Of a DNA stretch of 56,075 nucleotides, positions 25,146 to 33,724 are shown piece by piece. The stretch comes from Lagierella sp. (lineage in GTDB: Bacteria; Bacillota; Clostridia; Tissierellales; Peptoniphilaceae), in assembly GCF_029983815.1 (NCBI RefSeq), contig NZ_JASBYU010000011.1:1-56075 (forward strand), in the 5' to 3' direction. The translations under genes were made by a program, and so were the position numbers. Under the pieces are notes generated by a model. It made no database searches. It was not told the origin of the DNA and saw nothing but the letters and a program-made list of their open reading frames with translations. Position 1 is the stretch's first letter. Each line of letters begins with the position of its first letter.

Positions 25146-25445
25146 TTCTGTAAACTGCAAGCTGAAAATATGATTGGGTTTAGTAATTTAAATAAAACAG
25201 GAAAAGAGGGTGTGACGGGGTTAGCATCACACCCTCTCGAAAGGGTATAGTGTATTGAAGTAACACTTGTACATGATTCGATATTAATAGGATAGTTTTA
25301 ATATCTATTAAATCATACAATAAAATCTGAAAAGATGCAAGTCTTTTATAAAATTTTATTTATTCTAATCTATGGTAAAATTGATTATATGGAATATTCC
25401 TAGAGCCATTGTACTTTTGGCTTGTGGAACTGCTATGGAGGAAAT
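25146..25445. other. Non-coding interval with a structured element
   Basis: About 300 bases between the rpsI terminator and gpsA contain no credible gene. AGAGGGTGTGA (25205-25215) and TCACACCCTCT (25227-25237) form a perfect 11-bp stem with an 11-base loop. ACCCT of its 3' arm can pair alternatively with AGGGT at about 25242-25246. Nested arms TGTA/TACA and AAGT/ACTT follow to about 25275. No T-run follows the large stem, so it is not an ordinary terminator. I found no convincing promoter for a separate RNA. The remainder is plain AT-rich DNA with a possible -10 (TAAAAT) near 25374 for gpsA. Confidence 0.45.
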
Positions 25446-26414
25446 ATGAATATTACAGTGATTGGCTGTGGAAGATGGGGATCTTTTATAGCCTGGTATT
25501 TGGACAAGATTGGAAAGAATGTAACCCTATATGGTAGAGAGAATTCTTCTAATTTTAAGAGATTTTGTGAAACTAGAAAAAATGATTACATTGAATTACC
25601 CAAAAGTTTGAAACTATCTTCTGATTTAAAGGATGTTTTAGCTTCTGAAATAATTGTAATTTCCGTTGGAGCCCAAAGTTTTAGGTCTTTACTACATGAA
25701 TTGGAAGAGTTTGATATAAGGGATAAAAAGATTGTACTATGCATGAAGGGAATCGAGATAGACAGTAGAAAGAGATTGAGTGAAGTTGCAGAAGAGATTT
25801 TACATCCTTCAAATTCTATTGCTGTTTGGATTGGGCCTGGTCATGTTCAAGAGTTTTATCGAGGGGTTCCAAACTGTATGGTAATAGACTCTAAGGATGA
25901 GGATTTAAAAAAATATCTTGTAGACGAATTTTCATCGTCTCTGATACGTTTTTATTATGGTACGGATTTAATTGGCAACGAACTAGGCGCTGCCACTAAG
26001 AATGTAATAGGTATTGCTGCAGGAGCCTTGGACGGTTTGGGGCTTAGCTCCTTGAAGGGGGCGTTGATGAGCAGGGGAACAAGGGAGGTTTCCAGGCTTA
26101 TAGAAGCCATGGGAGGCAATCCCTTTTCTGCCTATGGCCTTTGTCATCTAGGTGACTACGAGGCGACGGTGTTTTCGGAATTTTCACATAATAGAAAATT
26201 TGGAGAGTCCCTGGTTACAAATCAAAAGTTTAATAGCCTTGCAGAGGGCTACTATACAGCTAAGGCCATTGTGAGACTAAAGGAAGAGTATGACGTAGAT
26301 ATGCCTATTACCCAAGCGGTATACAATGTTTGTTATGAGGGCAAAGACCCTCGCAAGGAACTGGAGAACTTATTTTTAAGATCCTTAAAAGATGAATTTA
26401 CACAGGAGAGATAA
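25446..26414 (+). CDS. gpsA: Divergent NAD(P)-dependent glycerol-3-phosphate dehydrogenase
   Basis: A 322-residue protein that should interconvert dihydroxyacetone phosphate and sn-glycerol 3-phosphate for phospholipid synthesis. The Rossmann loop is GCGRWG (7-12) and the catalytic Lys lies in GAATKNVIGIAAG. Two other conserved regions are altered: GPGHVQEF stands where GPSHAEEV-type sequence is usual, and GDYEATVFSEFSHNRKFG replaces the GDL..T...SRNR loop. GGAGG at 25437-25441 fixes the ATG at 25446. It is followed by an ATP-grasp gene after one base. Substrate may differ from the canonical enzyme, but this is the only homologue in the window. Confidence 0.78.
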   Translation: MNITVIGCGRWGSFIAWYLDKIGKNVTLYGRENSSNFKRFCETRKNDYIELPKSLKLSSDLKDVLASEIIVISVGAQSFRSLLHELEEFDIRDKKIVLCMKGIEIDSRKRLSEVAEEILHPSNSIAVWIGPGHVQEFYRGVPNCMVIDSKDEDLKKYLVDEFSSSLIRFYYGTDLIGNELGAATKNVIGIAAGALDGLGLSSLKGALMSRGTREVSRLIEAMGGNPFSAYGLCHLGDYEATVFSEFSHNRKFGESLVTNQKFNSLAEGYYTAKAIVRLKEEYDVDMPITQAVYNVCYEGKDPRKELENLFLRSLKDEFTQER

Positions 26415-26415
26415 A

Positions 26416-27627
26416 ATGACACAAAAATTTTTGCCGATAATTTTAGGAACAGATATCAATTCCTATGGAGTAGCTAGGTCTTTTCATGAGGCCTACGGAA
26501 TAAAATCCATAGCCTTAGGAATGAAGCATCTGCCCTTTACTGCCGATTCTTCAATTGTAGAGGTAATTACCTTTGACAATTTTGATGACAATGAAGTATT
26601 TAAAAGGGAGATGGAAAAATTTGGAAAAGAGCGAAGGGATGAAAATTTACTATTGGTCTCTTGTTCCGACGGATATACCTCTCTTGTTACTGAAAATTCA
26701 GATATGCTTAAGAATTACTACAAGTTCAACTATATCTCAAAGGATTTACAACGAAAGTTAGAGAATAAAAAAGATTTCTATGAAATCTGTGAAGAGTACG
26801 ATTTGAACTATCCTGAAACCTATATAGTATCTAAAGAAAATAAAGATAGTTTTGAGATCCCATTTGAATATCCAGTTGCGGTAAAGGCCAATGACAGCAT
26901 CGAGTTTTTGCATCTAAAATTTCCAGGTAAGAAAAAAGCCTATAAGGCAAATAACGAAAACGAGCTAAATCAAATAATTCAAGATGTATATAGAGCTGGA
27001 TATACAGGGGAGATGATCCTACAGGATTTTATTCCCGGGGACCATTCCACCGTGGGAGTTTTAAATGCCTATGTAAATACAAAGGGAGAAGTCAAGATGA
27101 TGTGCTTTGGCAAATGTCTTTTGGACGAATGTCTTCCCGAGGGTATAGGAAATTATAACGCCTTAGTGACTGAAGACAATCCAGAACTTTATCAGATGGT
27201 AAAGAATTTCCTAGAGATGATAGACTATAGGGGGTTTGCAAACTTTGACTTTAAATACGATAGAAGAGACGGGAAGCATAAAGTCTTTGAGATAAATATC
27301 AGACAGGGAAGGTCAAGTTATTATATGACTGCTGGAGGTTGTAATTTTGTTACATTTTTAGTTGATGATCTAATAGACAATGTAGACAAGCCGCTTTATA
27401 AACATACAGAGGAGGGGCTTTGGCTATATGTAGACCCATTTGTGCTAAAAAACTATTGTAATAAAGATGACCTACCAAGGGCAAAAAAGCTTCTTAAAAG
27501 AGGGTTTAAATTTACCCAGTGGTATGAGAAGGACAGGAATTTTAAAAGATTTTTAAATTATTGGAGAAGAAGGCTTGCCACAATAAAATACTATCCGAAG
27601 TTTCAACCGGAAAGAGAAGAAATATAG
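26416..27627 (+). CDS. ATP-grasp ligase, D-aspartate ligase-like
   Basis: A 403-residue ATP-grasp protein with an N-terminal nucleotide-fold domain (PIILGTDINSYGVARSFHEAYG). The central ATP-grasp segment includes PVAVKAND, MILQDFIPGDHST and FEINIRQGRSSYYMTAGG. This ending resembles, from memory, the D-aspartate ligase (Asl) of Enterococcus faecium, which adds D-Asp to the peptidoglycan stem lysine. Anaerobic cocci related to this organism often have D-acidic-amino-acid cross-bridges, which would fit. I start at 26416 because AGGAGA lies before it. The terminator overlaps its stop codon. Confidence 0.68.
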   Translation: MTQKFLPIILGTDINSYGVARSFHEAYGIKSIALGMKHLPFTADSSIVEVITFDNFDDNEVFKREMEKFGKERRDENLLLVSCSDGYTSLVTENSDMLKNYYKFNYISKDLQRKLENKKDFYEICEEYDLNYPETYIVSKENKDSFEIPFEYPVAVKANDSIEFLHLKFPGKKKAYKANNENELNQIIQDVYRAGYTGEMILQDFIPGDHSTVGVLNAYVNTKGEVKMMCFGKCLLDECLPEGIGNYNALVTEDNPELYQMVKNFLEMIDYRGFANFDFKYDRRDGKHKVFEINIRQGRSSYYMTAGGCNFVTFLVDDLIDNVDKPLYKHTEEGLWLYVDPFVLKNYCNKDDLPRAKKLLKRGFKFTQWYEKDRNFKRFLNYWRRRLATIKYYPKFQPEREEI

Positions 27628-27647
27628 AGCACTTTTGCAAGTGCTCT
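27626..27647. terminator. Terminator between ATP-grasp and ABC genes
   Basis: AGAGCACTT (27626-27634) and AAGTGCTCT (27639-27647) form a perfect 9-bp stem with a TTGC loop, followed by TATTTTAT. It begins within the ATP-grasp stop codon and serves the converging ABC transporter genes as well. Confidence 0.8.
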
Positions 27648-27651
27648 TATT

Positions 27652-28476
27652 TTATACATATAATTCTTTATATCTATCCTCAGTTGAACGCAAATACCTT
27701 TCAACTGAAATAACTTTTCCGTTTTTAGAATGTACCTGCCTTATGGCCTTGTCCAATTCTTCATCTAAAATTAAATAACAGTCATTTCCTTTTTTATAAT
27801 TCAAAAGGGCATCGGTTTTTAACTTAAAGTACTTAACCGAGAAGGAAAGAAGATTTTCCCTTTGGATTTTACCATTTACTAAAAATAGAATTTCATTCGT
27901 GGTCTTGTCAACCTCTGACAGGGTATGGGATGACAGAATGATAAGTTTTCCCTTGGACTTTAAATACTGTAAATATTCCCTAAGGAGGATTATGGAGCTT
28001 GGGTCCAATCCCGTTACAGGCTCATCCATAATATATAAGTCATAATCTCCTATAAAGAAATAGGTCAAAAGAAGTTTTTGACGCATACCAAGGGAATAGG
28101 TTGACACCTTTCTTTTCATAAATTTACTTACATCAAAGATATCCAATGCTTCCTTAAACTCCTTATCTTTTACATTCATCATTCCCTTTGCCAGTTCCAA
28201 ATGGTCTAGACCAGTTAAATTATCATAGAGCATATTTAGACTTCTCGCATAGGATAGTTTTTTGAATACCTTGAAGTCCCTAGGGTCTATTCCGCATATT
28301 TTAACATTTCCCGAATCTTTTTTTACAAAGTTTGCTATTATATCCATTAAAGTTGTCTTTCCTGTTCCATTTGGGCCCACCAGGGCGTAGATGTTCGGTT
28401 TTTCAAGATTGAGTTTTAAGTTGTCTAAGACCACTTTATTTCCATAACTCTTGTTTAAGTTTTCTATTTTTATCAT
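27652..28476 (-). CDS. ABC transporter ATP-binding protein
   Basis: A 274-residue ATPase with Walker A GPNGTGKTT (about 35-43), signature YSLGMRQKL, and Walker B LYIMDEPVTG followed by the H-loop LSSHTLSE. The CcmA/DrrA-like sequence fits ABC-2 exporters. It overlaps the upstream permease by four bases (ATGA), so the two form one system. The C-terminal 60 residues are an extra domain without a recognised motif. Cargo unknown; the secreted protein at the head of the same operon is a candidate. Confidence 0.85.
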   Translation of the reverse strand: MIKIENLNKSYGNKVVLDNLKLNLEKPNIYALVGPNGTGKTTLMDIIANFVKKDSGNVKICGIDPRDFKVFKKLSYARSLNMLYDNLTGLDHLELAKGMMNVKDKEFKEALDIFDVSKFMKRKVSTYSLGMRQKLLLTYFFIGDYDLYIMDEPVTGLDPSSIILLREYLQYLKSKGKLIILSSHTLSEVDKTTNEILFLVNGKIQRENLLSFSVKYFKLKTDALLNYKKGNDCYLILDEELDKAIRQVHSKNGKVISVERYLRSTEDRYKELYV

Positions 28477-30848
28477 ATGTTCCTCCTGCTAAAAATGCTT
28501 ATTCCAATAGTGAAAAACACAATGCTTTCCAATAACATTACAATTAATCCACTATAGAAGCTAACGACATTTGCACTGTTTATAAAGTTCATTCCACCAT
28601 TTGAAACCAACATAGGATCAAAGTAGGTGAAGGGATTTATAAGACAAAGTTCTCCTAAAAATCCTTTATTCGCAATGGCGATTCCCACAATAGAAATTAC
28701 AATTGCAAGGATATGAGAGTTTTTGTAACCCGTTGAAGAGATCATAAAAATAAAATTCGTCAAAGTTATACAAAAGAGAATTGCTGAAACAATCACCTTT
28801 GGTAACATGCTAATTGCAGATACATTTACACCACTATAGCTATTTGTGCCTGAAATTGGATTATAGGTTATAACAGGATATAGTGGTTCTCCAATTCCGC
28901 CCCTTAACAGACCTATCATAAATAAAATTAGAAGAGCAAGTAGCATAAAACCTATTGCTAAAACTAAACTCGTTACTAATTTCGACAAGTATATACTTTT
29001 CTTGGATTTACCCGATGAAAATAATAGGGTAGGTCTGCCGTTTTTAAAATCATTACAAATCTTTAAGGAAAATATAAAAGGAAGTACCACAACCAATAGA
29101 GTAATAAAACCTATGCTTTCCGCTTTTATAAATTCTCCTACTAAACCCTTAGCTTCAAAGATTTTATATTGTAAATTGTTCAAATAAAGACCAATCGGTT
29201 CTCTATGAGTATATAGATTATTGTAATCGCCGGTTTCATTCAAGAGGTCATCGGGCTTAATTTTATGGGTTAAAAAGTATCTTATTCTATCGATATTGTA
29301 GTTTTTGTATGTTTCAATGTTAATATCGTCACTGATTTGAACAAGGTCTCCTTCGATGCTGTATTTTAGATAGTTTTTTAGATAGGAAGTTGGGTCTTTA
29401 TCCTTGTTCATATAACTTTTTTTAAGGTCCTTTAGTAATTCAAGGGTTTTTTCTGGGTTATTTATCATGTCATCTGGATTGATATCCTTGGATTCATCCC
29501 TAATATCCTCTTGAAACATCAGCAGATTGTTCAAAGCCTGAAGGGAGTTTTCTCTTATGCTTTGTGGATTTGTGTTAAAGGAAAGGGAAATCATACCACA
29601 TAGTACAAGCGACGCAAAACCAACCAATCTCAAAATATTACTTCTTTTGAGTTTAACTATTTCTAAAGTTTTAAGACCATACACCTTTTCAGAATCGTAT
29701 TCTCTACTGGTACTTAGCTTTGGATCTCTCTTAAATCTAAATAAAAAATTTAAATAGAAGAAAAAAATGCTCAAAGCAATAAGTAGGATCAGGTTTATAG
29801 GTCTGTTAATTACCTTCAAAGTGTTGAATGAAAAGTAAAGTTCGAGGCCAATAAACTTTTGATTTAGAAAAATTAATAAAGCTATCACTAAGGTTGTTAA
29901 AGCGGATGCCAATATAAAATTCAAAAATTTTCTTAAAGTCTTATACCCAAGATACATAACTAAAAATGTTAAGGTGCTAAGGATTAATAGCTGCAAAAAG
30001 ACAAGTAAGTAGCTATTATGATATAAGCCAAAGTTGGAATCGTAATTCTCAATACTGAAGAAACTACCCTTAATAACTGGGATGCTAAGTAGCTCCCTTA
30101 AACTTCCAAAGGGGTTTCTTCTTATTATTGAAAGGACTAAGGACCCTAGAGCAAAGGATAGTGTTGCAAGGGTAGGTATTAATGTTATCCACAGTATTTC
30201 CATTAAACTCATATTGGGGAAATCAAAGGAGGCTTCATCCACTTTAAAGTCCCTATGATTTAACTCGGTAATAAACACAGCAATAAGCAGTACAATAAAA
30301 ATAAAGACTGGACTAAATATAAAACTCCAGGTGCTTTCGAATAAACCTAAAAAAGTCTCCCTTGTAGGTTTTATGTCTATATTATGTTCTCTATGATACT
30401 TGTAAACTGACATAAAATCAGAAATAGAAATCTTTTCATCTGAAAAGTAGGAATGAAAAAATCTCTTGTCCAATTTACCAGAAAAAACTTTTTCCATATC
30501 TCTTAAATCTTCGTAGTTTTTTAGAGCTTGGTCCATGGTTTCATAGTACTTATCGTCCTCCATAGAAAATGTTTCTCCAAGGACAAGTTCAAACTGAAAA
30601 TAAAGATCCGTGGCTTTTTCTATGTAAAGCTCAAATTCTTTTTTTAGATTTTCATCGGAAATTTCTTTTGCAATAGCTCTGCTACCAGTGATGTGGTAAG
30701 GTAGCTTTTCAAGGGATTCCTCTAAAAATTTAATGGACTTTATGTTGGTGTCTTTTTGGTTAATGCTATACCCCATGGACAAGAGGGCGAGTAAAAGACA
30801 GATGTAGATCCAAATTTTGTTCTTGTAGATTTTTTTAAGTGAAAACAT
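28473..30848 (-). CDS. Large ABC-2-type permease with duplicated halves
   Basis: A 791-residue membrane protein organised as two similar halves. Each begins with a basic N-terminus and one span (near 13-30 and 402-420), then an extracytoplasmic helical region of about 130-150 residues, then five to six spans. The second half keeps the ABC-2 coupling region (KNGRPTLLFSSGKSKKSIYLSKL), while the first half is degenerate there (HRDFKVDEASFDFPNMSLMEI). A fused pair could build a complete pore with the ATPase dimer. It is co-transcribed downstream of a short secreted protein gene, 44 bases apart. Function is not predictable beyond export or immunity-type transport. Confidence 0.72.
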   Translation of the reverse strand: MFSLKKIYKNKIWIYICLLLALLSMGYSINQKDTNIKSIKFLEESLEKLPYHITGSRAIAKEISDENLKKEFELYIEKATDLYFQFELVLGETFSMEDDKYYETMDQALKNYEDLRDMEKVFSGKLDKRFFHSYFSDEKISISDFMSVYKYHREHNIDIKPTRETFLGLFESTWSFIFSPVFIFIVLLIAVFITELNHRDFKVDEASFDFPNMSLMEILWITLIPTLATLSFALGSLVLSIIRRNPFGSLRELLSIPVIKGSFFSIENYDSNFGLYHNSYLLVFLQLLILSTLTFLVMYLGYKTLRKFLNFILASALTTLVIALLIFLNQKFIGLELYFSFNTLKVINRPINLILLIALSIFFFYLNFLFRFKRDPKLSTSREYDSEKVYGLKTLEIVKLKRSNILRLVGFASLVLCGMISLSFNTNPQSIRENSLQALNNLLMFQEDIRDESKDINPDDMINNPEKTLELLKDLKKSYMNKDKDPTSYLKNYLKYSIEGDLVQISDDINIETYKNYNIDRIRYFLTHKIKPDDLLNETGDYNNLYTHREPIGLYLNNLQYKIFEAKGLVGEFIKAESIGFITLLVVVLPFIFSLKICNDFKNGRPTLLFSSGKSKKSIYLSKLVTSLVLAIGFMLLALLILFMIGLLRGGIGEPLYPVITYNPISGTNSYSGVNVSAISMLPKVIVSAILFCITLTNFIFMISSTGYKNSHILAIVISIVGIAIANKGFLGELCLINPFTYFDPMLVSNGGMNFINSANVVSFYSGLIVMLLESIVFFTIGISIFSRRNI

Positions 30849-30892
30849 AATAACTCCTAATAATAATTTAGATATTGAGGGGAGAATTTTAT

Positions 30893-31219
30893 CTATCTTC
30901 CACCAGGGCCTATTCCGCCACCTGAAGACTTATGAACGTTTCCAGAAAAACTCCAATAGATATAATCGCCTTCTACATAAGAATATCTAGAAGCTCTCTT
31001 TAAATAACCTGTAAATCCATTTGAATTATAAGGTATTTGAGAAGGAACCCTAGTTCCTCGTTTAAATTTCCTTGTTACGCTTACATATTTTATCTCTACA
31101 GCGTTTATACTGCCTCTATCAATATTTGTGGAACCGTAAGAAGTACTTGCAACAGGTAAGCTTGTTAAAAGCAATAATGTCGATAATACTACAAACGATT
31201 TCTTCAAAGGTTTATACAT
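30893..31219 (-). CDS. Short secreted protein at the head of the ABC operon
   Basis: A 108-residue protein with a Sec signal (positive MYKPLKKSF, then hydrophobic to a probable ASTSYG cleavage near residue 28). The mature 80 residues are basic, lack Cys and are rich in Tyr/Ser. The segment from VPSQIPYNSNGFTGYL through WSFSGNV resembles a small 'Tyr-x-Gly' beta module I recall in Firmicutes secreted proteins. The tail is GGGIGPGGR. AGGAGG precedes the ATG. Adjacent ABC-2 export genes suggest a signal, toxin or exported peptide, but no known bacteriocin signature is present. Confidence 0.6.
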   Translation of the reverse strand: MYKPLKKSFVVLSTLLLLTSLPVASTSYGSTNIDRGSINAVEIKYVSVTRKFKRGTRVPSQIPYNSNGFTGYLKRASRYSYVEGDYIYWSFSGNVHKSSGGGIGPGGR

Positions 31220-31269
31220 ATTGTCCTCCTATATTTAAATATCTTTTTCTCCCTCAATATCTTAAAAAA

Positions 31270-31298
31270 ATATTACCATATTAAAATAAAAAAATCAA
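31270..31298 (-). promoter_or_regulatory. Promoter of the secreted-protein/ABC operon
   Basis: On the minus strand TTGATT (31298-31293) and TAATAT (31275-31270) are 17 bases apart in very AT-rich DNA, giving a leader of about 45 bases. Confidence 0.55.
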
Positions 31299-31389
31299 AC
31301 AATTTTTTAAAAAACTAATGAAAACTAGTGTTAAATTTTATTTAGAGAAAATTGAAATGCAATAATCTCAAAAAAATCATCTAAATGTG

Positions 31390-31418
31390 TTGACTTATGG
31401 GTAATTGTCTCTTATAAT
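31390..31418 (+). promoter_or_regulatory. Promoter of the ylxM-ffh operon
   Basis: TTGACT (31390-31395) and TATAAT (31413-31418) are separated by 17 bases; only one mismatch to consensus. Transcription should start near 31425, about 36 bases before ylxM. Confidence 0.8.
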
Positions 31419-31460
31419 ATTAGAGGTCAAGGAAGTAAGTTGACAGACAAGAGGTTATAA

Positions 31461-31814
31461 ATGGAAAAATTAGTCGAGGTAGGAATACTATTTGACTACT
31501 ATGGAGAGTTGCTTTCTAATAAGCAAAGGTCCATGGTGGACAAGTATTATAATGAAGATCTATCTTTAACTGAAATTGGCGATATCTATGGAGTCACTAA
31601 ACAAGCGGTCTCTGAAAATATTAAGAGAGCTGAAAAGAGATTGTACGCTTTTGAAAAAAAGCTTAATCTAATGAAAAGATCCCAAAGGACTTTAGAGTTG
31701 TTAGATTATATTAAGTCGGATTTACAGGGCTGTGCAAATTTGGAAAGTGATTGCGCCAAAGAGATTTTACGTAAGATAGATGAATTTATCAAGGAGGATA
31801 TGGGAGAACTATGA
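31461..31814 (+). CDS. ylxM: YlxM/p13-like SRP-associated DNA-binding protein
   Basis: A 117-residue protein of the UPF0122 family. Residues 15-65 form a sigma-region-4-like helix-turn-helix (LSLTEIGDIYGVTKQAVSENIKRAEKRL). It precedes ffh with a four-base overlap, the conserved arrangement in Firmicutes. YlxM homologues in streptococci bind the signal recognition particle and modulate its GTPase, so a role in targeting is more likely than transcription control. AGAGGTT precedes the ATG. Confidence 0.9.
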   Translation: MEKLVEVGILFDYYGELLSNKQRSMVDKYYNEDLSLTEIGDIYGVTKQAVSENIKRAEKRLYAFEKKLNLMKRSQRTLELLDYIKSDLQGCANLESDCAKEILRKIDEFIKEDMGEL

Positions 31815-33154
31815 TATTTGAAAATTTATCAGATAAGTTGCAAAATGCCCTGTCCAAACTGACGGGAAAGGGAAAGATTTCTGAAAAAGACTTAGATTTA
31901 GCCATGAGAGAGGTAAGGCTTGCTCTTTTGGAAGCAGATGTAAACTATAAAGTCGTAAAGGACTTTGTAAAAACCGTTAAGGAAAGGGCCATCGGTTCAG
32001 ATGTTATGGAGTCTTTAACTCCTGGTCAACAGGTAATTAAGATTGTTAATGAGGAACTTACTGCTCTTATGGGAGAGGAAGAATCTAAGATTGTCTTTTC
32101 TTCTAAACCGCCTACTATCATAATGCTTTGTGGTCTTCAAGGTGCCGGGAAGACGACCCACGGGGGAAAGCTTGCCCTTCACTTTAAAAAGCAAGGCAAA
32201 AGGCCTCTTCTTGTAGCTGGAGATATTTATAGACCGGCTGCTATTAAGCAGCTTGAAGTTGTAGGTAAGTCCATAGACATTCCGGTATTTTCTATGGGAG
32301 ATAAGGTAAGCCCTGTTGAAATTGCTAAAAACGGTGTGAATCACGCTATTTCAAATGGGATGGACCTGGTAATCATAGATACGGCGGGTAGGCTTCACAT
32401 TGACGAAGAACTTATGAGAGAACTTCAAGATATTAAAAGTGAAGTAAATCCAGATGAAATTTTACTTGTAGTCGATGCCATGACCGGTCAAGACGCGGTG
32501 AATGTAGCAAAGACTTTTAATGAACAACTCGATATTACCGGTACCATCTTAACTAAGTTAGATGGTGATGCAAGAGGTGGGGCAGCTCTTTCCATTAGAA
32601 GGGTTGCGCAAAAGCCTATTAAGTTTATTGGTGTAGGAGAGAAGTTGGACCAACTTGAACCCTTTTATCCTTCGAGAATGGCTTCTAGAATCCTTGGAAT
32701 GGGGGATGTGTTATCTCTTATTGAAAAGGCTGAAAAGGCTATTGATGAAAAGAAGGCAAGGGAGTTGGAGGAGAAGATTCGATCTTCAAAATATTCTTTT
32801 AACGACTTCTTGGATCAGTTAGAGCAGATAAGAAACATGGGACCTTTGGAAGAGCTTTTAGGCATGATTCCCGGTGTCAATTCCAAGGCGTTAAAGGGGC
32901 TTTCCCTTGACGGTAAGGAGATTGGTAAGGTTGAAGCCATGATAAAGTCCATGACTTTAGAAGAAAGGGAAAATCCTGAAATTATCGATTCTTCTAGAAG
33001 AAAGAGAATAGCAAGAGGTTCTGGTGTTACTGTGTCTGAATTGAACAAGCTGTTAAAGCAGTTTAAAGAGACCAGAAAAATGATGAAACAATTTGGAAAC
33101 ATGGGTAAAGGTATGAAAAAGAGAGGTAAAATGAAATTTCCTTTCTTTAGATAA
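31811..33154 (+). CDS. ffh: Signal recognition particle protein Ffh
   Basis: A 447-residue SRP54 GTPase that binds signal sequences on nascent chains with 4.5S/6S RNA and delivers ribosomes to FtsY. Domains in order are the N helical bundle (1-85), the G domain with CGLQGAGKTT, DTAGRLH, TKLDGDARGG, and the methionine-rich M domain (about 300-447) with GSGVTVSELNKLL RNA-binding segment. The C-terminus is basic (GKGMKKRGKMK). Normal length. It overlaps ylxM by four bases and precedes rpsP by 16 bases. The ftsY gene is not in the window. Confidence 0.97.
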   Translation: MIFENLSDKLQNALSKLTGKGKISEKDLDLAMREVRLALLEADVNYKVVKDFVKTVKERAIGSDVMESLTPGQQVIKIVNEELTALMGEEESKIVFSSKPPTIIMLCGLQGAGKTTHGGKLALHFKKQGKRPLLVAGDIYRPAAIKQLEVVGKSIDIPVFSMGDKVSPVEIAKNGVNHAISNGMDLVIIDTAGRLHIDEELMRELQDIKSEVNPDEILLVVDAMTGQDAVNVAKTFNEQLDITGTILTKLDGDARGGAALSIRRVAQKPIKFIGVGEKLDQLEPFYPSRMASRILGMGDVLSLIEKAEKAIDEKKARELEEKIRSSKYSFNDFLDQLEQIRNMGPLEELLGMIPGVNSKALKGLSLDGKEIGKVEAMIKSMTLEERENPEIIDSSRRKRIARGSGVTVSELNKLLKQFKETRKMMKQFGNMGKGMKKRGKMKFPFFR

Positions 33155-33170
33155 AATTGGAGGTATTTAG

Positions 33171-33476
33171 ATGGCAGTTAAAATAAGATTAAAGAGAATG
33201 GGATCAAAGAAGAATCCTTTTTACAGAATTGTGGTAGCAGATATTAGATCACCTAGAAATGGTAAGTTTATTGAAGAGATTGGTTATTACAATCCATTAA
33301 CTGAACCTAAGTTGGTAAAGGTTGATGCTGATAAGGCAAACCAATGGATAAAAAATGGTGCAAAACCAACCGATACTGTAAATAGACTTTTCAAAGAAAA
33401 TGGTGTTTATGAAGACAGTAAGGAAAAAGAGACTAAGGAAGTTAAGGAAGAATCTTCACAAGAGGTAACTGAGTAA
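33171..33476 (+). CDS. rpsP: Ribosomal protein S16
   Basis: A 101-residue small-subunit protein. VKIRLKRMGSKKNPFYRIVVADIRSPRNGKFIEEIGYYNP-type sequence at the N-terminus is diagnostic (split here into its halves MAVKIRLKRMGSKKNPFYR and IVVADIRSPRNG). The last 20 residues are an acidic tail beyond the core, common in Firmicutes. TGGAGG precedes the ATG. It is part of the conserved ffh-rpsP-khpA-rimM-trmD-rplS unit. Confidence 0.97.
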   Translation: MAVKIRLKRMGSKKNPFYRIVVADIRSPRNGKFIEEIGYYNPLTEPKLVKVDADKANQWIKNGAKPTDTVNRLFKENGVYEDSKEKETKEVKEESSQEVTE

Positions 33477-33492
33477 TCCTTTAGGGGGTATT

Positions 33493-33723
33493 ATGTTAGA
33501 ATTAGTTGAACTAATTGCCAAGGAGCTTGTGACTAAGCCGGAAGAGGTACAAGTTTCAAGCAGGCAAGAAGGAAACACCTTTGTAATAGAGATTAGAGCC
33601 AATAAGGACGATCTCGGAAGAATTATTGGAAAAGAAGGACGTATAGCTAAGGCTATAAGGACGGTAGTTAAAGCTTCTGCTATTAAAGATGGAATCAAGG
33701 TAGCAGTTGACATTCTTCAATAG
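33493..33723 (+). CDS. khpA: KH-domain RNA-binding protein KhpA
   Basis: A 76-residue single KH domain with the core loop GRIIGKEGRIAKAIRTVV, where GKEG contacts RNA. KhpA forms a heterodimer with KhpB (Jag) and affects cell elongation and small-RNA function in Gram-positive bacteria. TAGGGGG precedes the ATG. Its conserved position between rpsP and rimM supports the call. Confidence 0.95.
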   Translation: MLELVELIAKELVTKPEEVQVSSRQEGNTFVIEIRANKDDLGRIIGKEGRIAKAIRTVVKASAIKDGIKVAVDILQ

Positions 33724-33724
33724 T

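Noticed and set aside
30893..31219. Lactococcin-972-type bacteriocin
   Set aside because: The secreted-protein plus ABC layout is suggestive, but the mature protein lacks the Trp-ending and His-rich signature of that family.
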